The position numbers and the translations under genes are program-made. Shown one piece after another: positions 20,350-32,887 of a DNA stretch of 64,000 nt. Position 1 is the first letter of the stretch, and every line of letters begins with the position of its first letter. The DNA lies in NCBI GenBank assembly GCA_947359465.1, contig OX375874.1, positions 94,118,172 through 94,182,171 on the forward strand, given 5' to 3'. The notes beneath the pieces are model-generated. The model did not search any database and was not told the origin of the DNA. It worked only from the letters and a program-made list of their open reading frames with translations. The DNA is from Metellina segmentata (lineage: Eukaryota > Arthropoda > Arachnida > Araneae > Tetragnathidae).

Positions 20350-23064
20350 ATCTCGCAAAGGATAAAAAACCTCACTCCGCGCACACAAACTTCGAATTCT
20401 TAAATACCACATTGTTGTCTTAGATGAGTAATGATCGTCCCTTTTAGAATGATATAACACCTGCCCACAATGCTGGAGAAGCTCTAAAAAAGAAATGCCA
20501 AATAGAAATCGGAGAAATTCGATACCTTCGTCGAGCATCTGCTACGTGTTTGTGGTTAACAAGGCAGCTGTAATGACTTCATTGTCTCTTGCGACGAACG
20601 TGGTTATGTCATTCAAATCGATCTCGAAGCTACACTGGTTCCGGTCCAGTGCTAAAAATGCTCTCGTGAGAGTTAATCGCCGAGAATCTACTGGGTTAAA
20701 CAGGAAGTACACACACGATTGCTGTAAGCTTCATCTCGAAAGACAGGAGGAAGGTAAAAAAAAAATAAGATTTATTTCACAATCAAAAAAATTAATTCCA
20801 TCCAAACGGGACATTAAATAGAGGAATGCTTGTTTTTATTCTTAACCATAAAGCTGTTTTTTAGCGCTGAGGTAAGATTGGCATCTATTTATCGGTTTAA
20901 ACGCATTATTGTCTATTTAAAATCCCTCTTTAATGACTTTGCAAATATATTTTGAAAGCAATGACAAAATCGGATTTATGTACTGCATTTTTAAAGCTAT
21001 AAATACACAGTTATTAAATGGTGACAAAAAATTTAATAACTGTTTCATGAATAAGAAATAAAATGTTTAGTAATATTGAAGACAAGATTTTAAAGTTGAA
21101 ATGCTTCTTGGAAAATTACAGAAATAAAAGCGTTTTCAAGACAATTAGCCGCTTAACACACAAATGAACAGAAGGGGTAGGTCAGAAAAACAACGCCTTT
21201 TTCATAATCAATACAAAAGTATGTAGTTTTCCATTTCTGGATAATATGGATTCGTGAACATCCAGAACTAAAGAAAACCAGTTCAATGGAATTATACCTG
21301 AATGGCATTTAAACTGATACTAAATGCAAAATTCCTTCTCATGTATTCAGTTATTTTTGTTAGAGCTCATGAGACTTTTACCCCGGTAGTCAAAATATCA
21401 ATAGTAAAAAATAATCTCAATAAGAAATCATCCGAAAATCTCTTTAAGTCAATATACAAATATGATTTAATTATTCGAAAAACAGTTCCACAATAGGCCA
21501 ATTTCTTAGCGAGAGTAAGATATTTCATTGGTGTGTTAAGTTGAATCGTAAGGAACTAAAACTTGGCTTATAGCTTGTGTACAGTGAGTCAAAAAAATAC
21601 TGGGCATAATAAATTTTCAAAAATGTATTTCCAAAACCAATTTTTTTTTTCAAAAATCATTGGTCAAAGCGACGCATAAAATTAAATAAAAATTACAACA
21701 CAGAACAATGAAATTTTTTGTATATCTTTTATTCAAAGGGAAAATGGTCAAAATAGTATTGAGGCACCTGGAATTAATGAGCTTTTAAGCATATGATTAA
21801 GTTTTATTGAACCTTTTAAACCTTTAATGACTTCTCACAATATATTTGGTATGGATTTTAAATTACTGTCATAAAATATTGGTTCTTTTTTCTTCATCTT
21901 TAGGGGAGGGGGGCAGTTCTCAAAGATAATTTTCATTGGAAATGTATACAATCCTATATTGCACAAATAATCCCAAATATTCTTTATTGAAGTCATGACT
22001 TAGTGCAGGAGTTTTGGGAGGATAGGACGAATGATGTAATCTAATAATTTCAAATGTGGACATTACGTGTCAGATTGTTACCCTGACAAACTTTAAAATA
22101 TGCCTGTTTTATATAACTTCCTTTTAAATTTTCTTTTTAGACTATTTAAATGCACAAATTTAACTTTGTTATAGTCAATCAAATGTCTATTTCTAACACC
22201 CAGACATATCTGTTACTATCATCATGTTTTATTGTGGAAGAAAGTTTTCAGTTCGAGTTTAGTATGGACTTGCTATATACACACACACTATATGCTTTCC
22301 ATTACATTCAAAACCACCACCGTTTACAGTCATCTACAAATAGGTTTCCAGAATTCTTGAAGCTGATAAATAAAGGCCCTAGCGATTTTCTTTCCCTCAG
22401 AAAGCTCATCTATTTGGTTTATTATTGGTTTGATGCCCATGCCGCCCTTTAACTGAAATAAAAATTTATGTATTAAAATTACAAAAAGTAATCTATTAAC
22501 GAAATATAAGTTTTATGTTTAAATATAAGATTAATACTATAATTAAACGGTCAATTGAAACTGGGATATGTAGCTATAATAAAACTGGTCTGAACTAAGA
22601 TGTGAAGACACGAAACATTTTTAGAAAATATTTGTAAGAACAAGACTTTAATGTTTCAAAAATGCCACCCCCTTAGACATTGGCACTCGGGCTGTTGCCC
22701 CCGCTCCCTCTACTTAGCCACGCCCCTGTTGGTACTCGATTATGACAATTATATTTCCTTAAAACGTTGTTGGTTTTAGTACCACACACACAGTAGACTT
22801 TTAAAAAATCTGTCGAACTTGAAAGGTCAATTAATTTCATTGATTTTAGGGATACACCTAATATTCTTCATGATCCATCCAGTGAAACACCTTGATCGTC
22901 CAGTTCGCTGTTGCTTTCAATTCGCTTCGTTTTCCGTTACTTGAAAACTGTATTATAAATATATATTTATTTACAGTTAATATTTTATAGACTTTTCCAA
23001 AAATTTCCAACGTTCCACTAAAAATTTATAAGTTTTCGAACATCGAAAGAAATCTTACTTTGTT
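20350..23064. other. Long AT-rich stretch, no confident gene
   Basis: Frames at 20495-20821, 21302-21496 and 22150-22452 are AT-biased and lack recognisable domains. Near 22728 the sequence ACTTAGCCACGCCCCTG looks like the right end of a DNA transposon (CAGGGGCGTGGCTAAG in reverse), but no partner end was found. Near 21583 CAGTGAGTCAAAAAAATACT resembles a Tc1-type end, also without a partner. Confidence 0.4.
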
Positions 23065-23251
23065 TTTCGGTCGGTCTAATGGCTAAAGGGCCATACTGGC
23101 CAATCTGCGCTGAATACAAGACAACGTCAAGTATAGTCAACGACACACACAAGGATAGTTTTCACTGCAGAAGGTAAATGCACCCACAGAGGTAGGTATA
23201 CTGGGCGTGCAACGCCCAATACTCGCTTGGTGCTAGCGCTTTGGTCTAACC
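23065..23251 (-). mobile_element. SINE family B, 3' part (split by hAT)
   Basis: Minus-strand body with TTGACGTTGTCTTGTATTC and ATCCTTGTGTGTGTCGTTGA, as in family B. The tRNA-like head resumes at 26587 after the hAT insertion, starting from the duplicated GTCTAACC. Confidence 0.7.
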
Positions 23252-23439
23252 CAGGGATGGGCCAACTCCGGCCCGCGGGCCGGCCGAAAGGTTTTATCCG
23301 GCCCGCGGATAGAATTTTAATTTGCCGGTCCGACGGAAATTAAAAGAAAATATGATTTATATATTATATATCCATCTCCAAAAGAAAATGTAGAAAGCCT
23401 TTGTAAAAATTATCAGGCCGACAAAATTTTTTCAAGAAA

Positions 23440-24931
23440 GTAAACAATGTCCAAGAAGCAGCTATACATACAAGTTACATTGTAGCATACAATATTGCTA
23501 AAAATAATAAAGCTCTCAGTGATGGAGAGTTCGTTAAACAATGCATGCTCCAAGTTTGTGATGTTTTATGTCCAGACAAGAAAAATAATTTCGAGACTGT
23601 AAGCTTATCTCGAAAAACGGTGACTTCTAGAATCGAAGGCATCGATAAAAATTTGACTTCACAATTAGAGTCAAAGATTGGCCAGTTTAAATTTTGCTCC
23701 ATAGCTATAGATGAAAGCACTGATATAAATGATACTGCTCAATTAGTATTATTTATAAGAGGTGTTTATGAGAACTTTGAAATTACCGAGGAACTGGCTT
23801 GCACGCGTTCTTTAAAGGGAACTACAACGGGATGTGATATTTTTCGTGAATTTCAGGAAGGGCTTTTAACTTTGAAAGTGCCTGTAACAAATATATGTAA
23901 TATTACGACCGATGGAGCACCAAATATGACAGGAAAAAAAATCTGGATTTCTTGGACTCTTTAATCAAACCTATCTCGGGAACAATGTTGTTTTTCTACA
24001 TTGTATTATACATCAAGATGCTCTGTGTAAATCTGCATTGAATATGAAACCCGTGCTTGATGCATACATGCCTATAGCCTAAAGTATATAAATACTACCT
24101 GTAAATACTATTCGATCTCGTGGGCTTACTCACAGGCAATTTCGAGATTTTCTTCAGTCCGTGCAATCTGAATACTCTGATGTATTGTATTACACGAAAG
24201 TAAGGTGGCTTAGTGCAGGATGTGTTTTCGAGCGAGTTTGGCAGCTGAAAGACGACATTGTGTCGTTCTTCCATGAGAAACAGTGTTCTGCGGAGTGCGA
24301 AATGTTAGAAGATACAGAATGGCTTTCGGACTTTGCATTTTTCACAGATCTTCTTTGTCATATGAGCAACTTGAATGTCAAGATGCAAGGGAAAAATCCA
24401 TTTATAGACGATATCGGGGCCCATCTCAAAGCTTTTAAACTAAAACTTAATCTGTTTACTGGGCAGCTAGCTAAGAACGACTTGTCTCATTTCTCGAGGT
24501 TAAATTCAATACCCTCAGTAAATGAAGAAAAGCTTAAGAATTATGAAGATGGCTTGAAAAACCTGCGTTTTGAGTTCGAACGCAGATTTTAAGATTTCAG
24601 TGCCATTCAAACAGAATTGGATATTTTTACCATGCCTTTCAACGTAAATTGTGAAGCAGTGAGGTCAGATTTGCAGCTTGAATTAATTGAGTTGACATCT
24701 AACAATCATCTCAAGCAGTTGTTTCTAAATATGCCAAAGTTAGAGTTTTACAAATCATTATCGAAAGTAAGCTTCCCAAATTTAATATCTCACGCCCAGA
24801 AAATCAGTGCTATGTTTCCTTCATCTTATATATGTGAACAAGTATTTTCAACTATGAACCTTAGAAAGAATTATTTCGGACTAGCAAAATACCCGACCTT
24901 ACTCGGTTTGAATTGGTTTACTCTAGATTGA
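23440..24931 (+). pseudogene. hAT (GTF2IRD2/ZBED-like) transposase, frameshifted
   Basis: Three consecutive frames cover most of a hAT transposase. About 23440-23940 holds KFCSIAIDESTDINDTAQLV (first catalytic D region) and NITTDGAPNMTGK (second). After a frameshift near 23940, YLGNNVVFLHCIIHQDALCK follows. About 24161-24590 holds VRWLSAGCVFERVWQLKDDI and LNLFTGQLAKNDLSHF. After another shift near 24590, the C-terminal dimerisation block MFPSSYICEQVFSTMN lies at about 24810. No BED finger was seen at the N-terminus. The few lesions suggest fairly recent decay. Confidence 0.9.
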
Positions 24932-26183
24932 AGAGATAATCAAAATATATAATGACTTACGTTTTTTGTAGAATAAAAATTTATTTTAACACCTTTCGCC
25001 ATCTTTATATTTTCTACATTCTACAACTTACTTTGGACACAAATCCTACACATGCATATCCATTCATGTTATACATTTCACATACATCGCACAATTGCTG
25101 TATGACAAAGCTCAAAAAGACGAAAGGTGATACTAAGGTTACTACTATAAAACACGATTTTGAGGGAGATTTGGAATTCCCTTTCTTAAGTTCTTTTCAT
25201 GTTCAACTCAATTAATTAAAATTGCGATTTACGGCGAGTGCTCTCGTACTCATAGTCAACAAAACAATATTTTTTTACTTATTCTTCAAATAACGGCATT
25301 ATTCTTTCAATAATGGCATAACTACCCTTAAAATTTACTGAAAATTTATACTGACTTACCTAACATTTTTAAGTCTAATACTTTGTGGTGCTGTTGCGTG
25401 TGATGAGAAGGAAAACACATGTATTAAAATAATAAATATTTAAAACAGGAAACAGCGAAATAAAACAAAATAAAAGATGTCGCAAAAAATTGTTCTAAAG
25501 ATATTAATTTGTGATTCAATTTTATCTCTTGATCTCGCACAGTTGCCACAACTTACAACTAAAAGTGTACAAAATTTAGAAATGTGAAATTAATTCAGAG
25601 CGAAAGAATCAGAAAAAATATCTTTGCTCGCGCGATCTTGTTCATTCTCGTTTCGTTGAAAAATATCGTCTGTCCCAAATATTCGGAAATCGTTTTCATT
25701 GCGCAAAGAATAAAAATAAGACTCGAAATAAATGAAGTATCAAAGCTAAAATTTCACCATAAAAATTTTTTTTTTAAAAATAATTGGTTTTCAGCATTAC
25801 TGGGGTAAAGCAAATAAAAGTAATCGTAATACTCAAACTACATTCCAATTTTTCGAAAACTATCAAATTGTGAATGATTTAAGTATACTTACTCAGGTGT
25901 TTTAGCATAAAACTCTTCTAAATATAACAATAAAAAAATGTTTAATATTGCATTCACTAAACTAATAAATAATGTATTAAATAAAACACATAATAATCAA
26001 ATATCTGGAATACAATTTATGTGATGTGTACACAAACACACAAACACAAAATCGAGCATAGAACAGAAAGACGGACAGACAGACTTTCGCAACCAATGCC
26101 ACTCACTAAATGAAGATAAGTACTCACTGTATGCAAATTTCCATGAAAATATCTTAAACCGCGTGGACGTGTATAGGGCACAA

Positions 26184-26245
26184 CATACATACATACAGAC
26201 AGACAGACAGACAGACAGACAGACGGACAGACAGACAGACAGACA
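26184..26245. repeat. (ACAT)n/(AGAC)n microsatellite
   Basis: Three ACAT units run into about twelve AGAC units with one G change. Leu-Ser-Val-Cys-rich frames over it on the minus strand are translation artefacts of the repeat. Confidence 0.95.
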
Positions 26246-26586
26246 CCAAACGAGAAAAAGGCGGATTCGGCATCAGAAGGGTCCAAAACGGATAGAAAAC
26301 TTGAAATGGGTCGAAAATATTGAATGTACAAACAAACACTCCATTCTTATTTATATAGATGTAGACTGACAAATGAGCACTTAGCCTCGTTCCTTAGAAT
26401 CAGTACATCTCACTTCGAACCTCAATATAAGAAACTTTTAAAAATGAAATCGCAATTTCATTCATCTCATTAACATATTTAAATTGTAATACTTGTGTAT
26501 TGTTTTTAAAATTTTAGAAAAATTTATCTTGGCCCGCCAAACTTTTTTATTTTTGGCCCGTGACCGAAAAAGTTTGCCTATCACTG

Positions 26587-26625
26587 GTCTAACCCACTGA
26601 GACATGGCAGCCCCTGCATTTTTCG
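26587..26625 (-). mobile_element. SINE family B head (split by hAT)
   Basis: The minus strand reads GGGCTGCCATGTCTCAGTGG then GTTAGAC, a tRNA-like A-box head. It is continuous with the body ending at 23251 once the hAT and one TSD copy are removed. Confidence 0.65.
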
Positions 26626-26648
26626 GATTGGTTCGTACTTCCAAATTT

Positions 26649-27477
26649 AAGTATAGCTACACTCTACGTTTATGAGCGGTGGCAACGGCCTTGGCGATAT
26701 TTTTGGCATACTTCTAGTAGCGAGTTAAGGTAGATTAAGGCAACCCATCTGTCTTTACGGTTATTGTGGTTTTCATGACAACCTCGGTAAACGGTAACTT
26801 TCAATTTTCATTTTAAATGTTCTAGAAAATTCTTCCAAAATCCGTTAAAGTTGTTTGATTTCATTGGTTCGTTTGAAATTTTTTTTCTTTGCTTCCATTG
26901 GTTATTTTGATTTTAAAATATCCATTGATTGCATTGGTCCTTTTAAAAAAAATTTCTTGTGATACCATTGGTTCATTTATTTGTATTTCTACACTTGTGG
27001 AATTTTTATTTTTTGTAATACATATTTTTCACAAAACGTTTAAGAGTTTTTTTTTTTTTTTGCCATTTGTGGAATTTTCGTTTTTTATTATTTTTTCCAG
27101 GAACAGTTCTGAGGTATCAGGTTGTATTAGTTCTTGCTTTTTTTTCTTTTGAAAATCTTTTTCTTTTCAAACAGCCCACTGTATAATTGATAAGTTTCAG
27201 GGTATTTTTACCCAACATTCGAAGCTTAGTTTTTCTGCTGGTTCACAAATGTGTTTTTAAATGTGTTTAAGCTTGCTACTTTTTGTGAAAGTTTTTTTTA
27301 AATATACTTTTAAAAACATTCTCAAATGTGTTTTCAAGCTTTCACTTTCCATTGTAAAAAGAAATATATTTTTGAAAGAAAAAGAGTTTTGAAATAATTC
27401 TTTCCTTGGCGACCTTAGAAGTTCGCCAAAACAAATCGCCCAGGAAGTTGCCACTGCTCATAAACGTAGACTGTAGC
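26649..27477. mobile_element. GGTACAG-family TIR element, copy A
   Basis: The left arm is AGTATAGCTACACTCTACGT then TTATGAGCGGTGGCAACGG. The right arm read inward is GGTACAGCTACAGTCTACGT then TTATGAGCAGTGGCAAC. Long TIRs of about 40 bp are followed by a T-rich interior without a transposase. Candidate flanks CAAATTTA and CAAATTTG agree at 7 of 8 positions. Superfamily is uncertain (8-bp TSD, GG-start termini). Confidence 0.75.
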
Positions 27478-27530
27478 TGTACCCAAATTTGTTGTGACTA
27501 AAGTAATTGCCAATTTCGGGTTTTTTTTTT

Positions 27531-27600
27531 TTTTTTTTACGTTGTACTAGAGCAACACAACGGGCTATTGGAGACGGTCCGCCAATTTCGGATATATTTA
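27531..27600 (-). mobile_element. SINE family A 3' fragment
   Basis: A poly-T run followed by ACGTTGTACTAGAGCAACAC and GGGCTATTGGAGACGGTCC is the 3' end of family A in reverse. Confidence 0.6.
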
Positions 27601-27646
27601 CGATCTTTTAAACGTATATAGTTTGGGTATAGTTCGTAGAAATTAC

Positions 27647-27937
27647 TGCCCGGTTGGAAGAGTAACGGATTAGCAACCAGAGGGTTGCGAGTTCGAATCC
27701 AACTAAAGACCGTAGTACACAAAGGGGCTGATACACGTTAAACATGTCGTGGCCCCAAATGGCCTCACGTTTGCATGGTGTTGTGACGTTTGGAGAGTGG
27801 GGTGCCAGCTCAGGGATTGCCTTATCATCTGACCGTGGTTCAAAATTACGTGTTGTCCTAGATCTTTCCCTTCAGGATTGATCCTGGACCGTCGCCGTAT
27901 TGCTCCAGTGCAACGCTAAATAAAATACCTTCCTACT
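27647..27937 (+). mobile_element. SINE family A, full length
   Basis: Head TGCCCGGTTGGAAGAGTAAC, B box GCGAGTTCGAATCC, the family A body, and a tail ending CCTTCCTACT. It is flanked by the perfect 10-bp TSD TAGAAATTAC at 27637-27646 and 27938-27947. The head differs from the 11176 copy but matches 32888, so two head subfamilies share one body. Confidence 0.92.
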
Positions 27938-27947
27938 TAGAAATTAC

Positions 27948-29138
27948 CTATTTATTGAATTTTTCCAAACTACCCGAATACTTTTCGACCACTATTTTGC
28001 AGTGTTCACAAAGTGAAATATCTTATTTGTTTATTACTTTAATTTTAAGCATTAAAGTCTGCATAGTACAATCCTGAAACAATGAACGAAATAAAAACTT
28101 TTAGATTTAGTACAATAGATTTAGTACAGTTGTTTGGGCGCTTGGCACAAACCAACCGCCGAATGCCAAAAGAACAAGCCTCTTAAAATTATTTTCAAAC
28201 TTACAAATCTCCAACAAGTATGCTTCTGAAGAAATATCTTAATACATTTTAATCGCATTCCATATAACCACATGCAACGCCTTTTTGGGAAACCTCAGCA
28301 AAATTCTATTAACACGTGCGGAATGACATATCCATTCTTGAAAGAATTAACTACACTACTCCAATCTGATGTCAGTCACGCTAGGCGTTTAGGCAAGCAA
28401 AACACGCGTGTCATTTTCGAAAAGAAAATACAATGGAACTTTCAAATACCTCATTCCCCAAGATGTTGCAATACGTCACAAATACTACAGTAAACGAGCC
28501 ATTTCATCTACTTTAACTCTCGCACCTGAAGCAGCAGTGATTGGATGACTTTGACCATAACCTCAGTTAAAACAAGAGATACTTTCTCCACACACCCCAG
28601 CGGTCATTAAAAAACGAAATCTGTTCATTCGATTTGTTGATAAACTTGATTGATCGCTGAAGCAAGAATTGCGGACATGAGGTTTGGCATTACGAGTATT
28701 CTCGCCGCATTGTGATGTCAAATTCCACGAGTTTTAAGGTAAGGAAAACACACTGCCAACAACAACCTAATGATGCCATTGTCAAAAGTAACGTAACCAC
28801 GATCAACAATGACCGTGTTGTTTGCTGACATCCAACCCTTATTCTTCTTACACTTGCATTTCTGAATGAAACCGCGAGTAAAATGGGTCGAACAATCAGC
28901 ATGAACAGTTCAGATAGCGGGGAGTCGTACAATTAGAAAAAAAGTTTTGATTTTATCAGTTTAAAATCGCAAATTTCGCAATATTTCTTACTTTTGAGTA
29001 CAATTAAAGTGAAAAAGTGATATTATCATTGAAACAAGGGTTTCAGCTTACTTGCGGTTAAATATTCAACGAAACCGGTAACTCACGTAGAAATAGTTAT
29101 GCAAACTTCAAAAAACAAAGGTATTACTTTTTAATAAT
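27948..29138. other. Spacer, no confident gene
   Basis: The frame 28272-28493 (73 residues, plus) and 28690-28932 (minus) show no recognisable domain. No terminal repeats noticed. Confidence 0.4.
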
Positions 29139-29140
29139 TA

Positions 29141-30261
29141 CACTCTATAACAAAAAAAAATCAACGCACCATAGAGTTGTCCGATTGTGATAAAAATTAC
29201 TGGATGTGAAGAACATACATAAAAAAAACGATTAAAATTTCAGAACAATTGAATATTTTATTTCAGTTTGACCGTTATAAAGGGAGGAAGTCAATAAGGC
29301 GTTGGTTCACCTCTAGCCTGGATGCAAGCTGTCACCCGGCGTGGCATAGACAGAAAATCTTCCCGGATGGTGTCCTGCGAAATTTCTTGCCAAAATGCCT
29401 ACAACTGTCGGGCTAGATGGTCAACATTCCGGGATGATTGCAATCGCCTTCCCATAACGTCCCAAATGTGGTGTATGGGATCCGGAGATCAGGAGACCTA
29501 GCAGGCCAAATAAGTGTTGGGAAAGCTTGAAGACAATTCATAGCAACAATTGAATGATTTATTTCAGAGTTTGACCGTTATAAAGGGAGGAAGTCAATGA
29601 GGCGTTGGGCCACCTCTAGCCTGGATGCAAGCTGTCACCTGGCGTGGCATAGACTGAAAAAGTTCCCGGATGGAGTCTTGCGGAATTTCTTGCCAAACTG
29701 CTTTCAACTGTCGGGCTAGATGGTCAACATTCCGGGATGGTTGCAATCGCCTTCCCATAACGTCCCAAATGTGGTGTATGGGATCCGGAGATCAGGAGAC
29801 CTAGCAGGCCAAAGAAGTGTTGGGAAAGCTTGAAGACAATTCATAGCAACACGTGCCGTGTGCGGCCGGGCATTATCTTGTTGAAAAGCAAGTCCGGGGT
29901 GTCGCATAAGGAACGGTAACACAACCGGTCGTAGAATGTCGTCTACGTACCGGTGTGTGTAAGTGTGCCAGAAATGACTACCAAAGGGGTCCGGCTGTCC
30001 AAGGATATGGCACCCCAGACCATAACGCCTAGTTGAGGGCATGTGTGGCGGGCAATAGTAAGGGCATGATCCCCACGCTGCCCTAGACGTCTCCAGATAC
30101 GCCTGCAGTTGTTCTGAGGACACAGTTGGAAACTCGGGACTCGTCACTAAAGACTATACGTCCGCAGTCAACACCGTTCCAAGTGGATAGAGTCCTGGAC
30201 CTTGGTGCCGTAGTGCTTGGACCCCGTAGACCTTGGTGCGTCAATTTTTAGTTATAGAGTG
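29141..30261 (-). mobile_element. Tc1-like element with internal tandem duplication
   Basis: The ends CACTCTATAACAAAAAAAAA and, from the right, CACTCTATAACTAAAAATTG are flanked by TA (29139-29140 and 30262-30263). The minus-strand transposase keeps FQQDNARPHTARVAMNCLQ and WPARSPDL followed by a one-base shift into HHIWDVMGRR. About 300 bp of the transposase 3' end (29241-29540) is repeated in tandem at 29541-29840. The N-terminal part is missing. Confidence 0.9.
29716..30147 (-). pseudogene. Tc1-like transposase DDE remnant
   Basis: The 143-residue frame contains the middle and C-terminal catalytic region: VDDILRPVVLPFLMRHPGLA, then FQQDNARPHTARV with the second acidic residue. A frameshift just after SPDL moves the last acidic-residue region (IHHIWDVM) to another frame. 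It normally pairs with a helix-turn-helix N-terminus, which is absent here. Confidence 0.85.
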
Positions 30262-30263
30262 TA

Positions 30264-30827
30264 TTTAAAAAATATTTTTGATTCAGTTAGCACTGAAATA
30301 CTTTTCAACACACTCGCGATCAAAGGAAGATTAAAAATACTAAAGTCGTAATTCTAATAACATTAGTAACACTATGAACAAAAATTCCCGAAGAGGACGC
30401 TACAGTGCGGCTTCGATGAGAAGGCAGTCCAGCTTGGTTCAGTCAATTTTTGAAACGGTGTGAAAGCTGCCATACGTTAAAGCGTAGATGGTTTCTCCCC
30501 GCAGACTAGTTATTACTGTTACACCAAATACACCATACCTTCCAGGATGGCAAATCACCGAATTGAAACAATTTGGAATTTATGGGGAGTAATGAATAGA
30601 AAAGAAATTCTGCCATCAAACGCAAATGATTTTGTATTCAGCATAAAAAACCGTATGGGTATGTCTGGGCAAAAAAGACTGAGCAGCTTGTAATTAACGT
30701 ACTAATTGGATTGGGAGCTGAAGAAAAGCGAAAGGTTGTTTATTGAATTTTCCAATATGGAATATTCTATTTTGGACTAGGTAAATTCTAAAAACTAGGA
30801 CTCGATTGTCAATCGTCATTTTATTTA
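30264..30827. other. Spacer with a weak transposase-like trace
   Basis: Around 30545-30740 (plus) a frame reads NHRIETIWNLWGVMNRKEIL. This faintly resembles the end of a Tc1-type DDE domain but lacks its flanks. No TIRs were found. Confidence 0.3.
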
Positions 30828-31689
30828 CACAGTCCAGTCACATTAATGTGACCACCTGTCAAAAGCCAGAATAACCACCTTTGGCAGAGCGGACCGTTGC
30901 GAGATCTGCAGGAAGAGAGTTAATTAGGTTTCTGAAGGTGTTCACTGGGATGTTGAACCATGCCGACTCCAGTGCCGTGGCCAGCTGCGCTAGATTACGC
31001 GGTTGAGGATCCATGGCAATTGTTGCAGGGTGTTTGCTTTCAGACGTTTCACGCCGAATACGCCAACGTCCATCTGTCCGATGCAGCATAAAACGTGATT
31101 CATAGGGAACTCTGTGGACGCCAGTTGCGGTACTGGCGTGCAAATTCCAGCGTTCGTCGCTGATGAACAGCAGTCAGCATAGGTGCATTAACGCGTCTGC
31201 TGCGGAGGCCCATGCGCAGCAACGTTCGCTGAACCGTTGTTGAGGATACACTCTTGGTAGCCCCTTGGTTCATCTGGGCGGTCAGTTGCTCAACAGTTGC
31301 ACGTCTATTCGCCCGAACGCATCTCCGTACCCTTCGTTCGCCTCTGTCATCTATAGCACGTGGTGCACCACATGTGCCGCTGATTTTGGATAGTGCCATT
31401 TTGCCATGCACGGTATACTTTTACCACGGTGGCACGCGAACAGTTCACAAAATTAGCCGTTTCCGAAATGCTTCCACCCTTGGCCCGAAAGCCAATAATC
31501 ATGCCCTTTTGGACGTCGGATAAATCGCTACGTTTCTGCATTACGCCCACGATTGAAATGCTTTCCGATGCCCTAGGACATCCTTTATATGCACTCCACT
31601 GCAATGTGCTGCCACCTGCCTTTTGTGATTGGTTATTTCACGTTGACGTCGAAAGTAGGTGGTGGTCACATTAATGTGACTGGACTGTG
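30828..31689 (-). mobile_element. Tc1-like element, 862 bp, internally deleted
   Basis: The near-perfect TIR CACAGTCCAGTCACATTAAT then GTGACCACC is present at both ends, with TA on each side (30826-30827 and 31690-31691). Transposase pieces run on the minus strand: the helix-turn-helix part (LSDVQKGMIIGFRAKGGSIS) at 31540-31440, a second DNA-binding part (RRVRRCVRANRRATVEQLTA) at 31340-31230, and ESRFMLHRTDGRWRIRRETS at about 31090. It then jumps to the far C-terminus (FRNLINSLPADLATV), so much of the catalytic core is deleted. Confidence 0.93.
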
Positions 31690-31837
31690 TATATATTCAT
31701 AATTTTTGTGTAAAAATCTTCTGCTGACTCTGACGATTTAAAGATTAAGTTTTTATCAATTTTTTTGTATAGACAATTCATAAAACATTGGTAAGTTGAT
31801 TTCTTCAATTATTCTAATATTTTGACGGCTAACATCT

Positions 31838-32420
31838 CAATGGGTTAGACGCTGGCATTGAGGGAAATGAACAAGCAGACCTACTTGCGAAATCTGCAGC
31901 CAAATGGGATCTCTTACCAAGCAACCAGTCTAAAGTGGCCTAGGTGCAAATTATCAAATTCTTTTGATGCATTGATCTTGAACCAATGGCAAGCAGTATG
32001 GGATGCTTCTACCAAAGGAAGATACACTCATAAATTCTTCCCGAAGATTTCAACCTATCTAAAATACCAGAACTCAAACCTAGTACAATTTTTCGCAAGC
32101 CATAGACCATTTCCGGCATATCTAGAGCGTTTCCACCTTCGAACTAGTGCGCTGTGTAACTGCGGCCAAAAGGTGATCCCATCCACTACCTTTTTGACTG
32201 TGATCTCAAAGTCAGTGTTGAAACCTTCTCTGCAACACTACTCACATTGGTGCCAAAATACTGCCAAGAACAGACACTGCCACCACAAAATACTTAGTGA
32301 TGGAATTTCTCAGCTCCAACATTTTTTCATCTGAGATAGCTGAAGTCTTAAGTCGAAAGTTCTCAAAATAACTTTTCTTTTCTTTCGAAACATATATGTC
32401 ATTTTGACTGTCTTTTAAAC
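31838..32420 (+). pseudogene. LINE ORF2 C-terminal end (RNase H to Cys-rich tail)
   Basis: GLDAGIEGNEQADLLAKSAA is the end of a retrotransposon RNase H domain (the GN..AD motif). Downstream, FFASHRPFPAYLERFHLRTS then ALCNCGQK and, after a frameshift, GDPIHYLFDCDL form the Cys/His tail typical of Jockey/R1-like non-LTR elements. The reverse transcriptase is absent, as in 5'-truncated LINE copies. A stop in the middle (about 31940) confirms decay. Confidence 0.8.
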
Positions 32421-32887
32421 GTTCTGACTTCTGGATTTAACATTATTATTATTTATTTTTGAAAATGATTTTACGGTTTTATTTTCTAATTTTGTTTATG
32501 TTCTTTTTGATTTTCTCAATTTGTTCTGTCAATTTTTCAAACTTTGTCATCCTCTTCTTTTGTCATTATGTATTTTTGTGCTTACATGTTTTGCCCTTCA
32601 CTTGCCTTTCCCCTTCTGTGTACTTAAATGTTTTATGTATGTATTGTGGATTGCTCAGCTCTCCCTTGTCCCCGAATCTCCTCCGTAAGGCGGACTATAC
32701 AGCTGAAAGCTGCACAGTTGAAACAGTGTACGCCTACGGCGTCCAATCCAGTCCAATATTTTGAAGACGCCGCTGTGGTAGCAATTTCAACTTTAAAAGT
32801 ACATAGACTTGCTATTCTCAAAAATGTCCACTTCTTCGGTTTTTAAAATATTTTTCCCAAGACTTGCAAAGTCGGCTCAGTTTGCTA

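Larger units (their letters stand above)
23252..26586 (+). mobile_element. hAT Buster-type element, 3335 bp, near complete
   Basis: It starts CAGGGATGGGCCAACTCCGG; the right end read inward is CAGTGATAGGCAAACTTTTT, so the short TIRs are imperfect. The perfect 8-bp TSD GTCTAACC (23244-23251 and 26587-26594) fits nnnTAnnn. It carries a long transposase region (about 23440-24931) and about 1.6 kb of non-coding 3' sequence with an (AGAC)n microsatellite. Its transposase resembles the GTF2IRD2/ZBED group. It inserted into a SINE, which gives a clean empty site. Confidence 0.95.

Noticed and set aside
20495..20821. 108-residue frame as a host gene
   Set aside because: No recognisable domain, no splice or promoter context, and it ends in a Lys-rich low-complexity stretch.
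21583..21660. A Tc1-type element starting CAGTGAGTCAAAAAAATACT
   Set aside because: No inverted partner was found downstream; listed only as a possible lone end.
26017..26372. Open frames rich in VCLSVCLSV on the minus strand
   Set aside because: They translate an (AGAC)n microsatellite within a transposon.
28272..28493. 73-residue frame as a gene
   Set aside because: No domain recognised and no supporting context.
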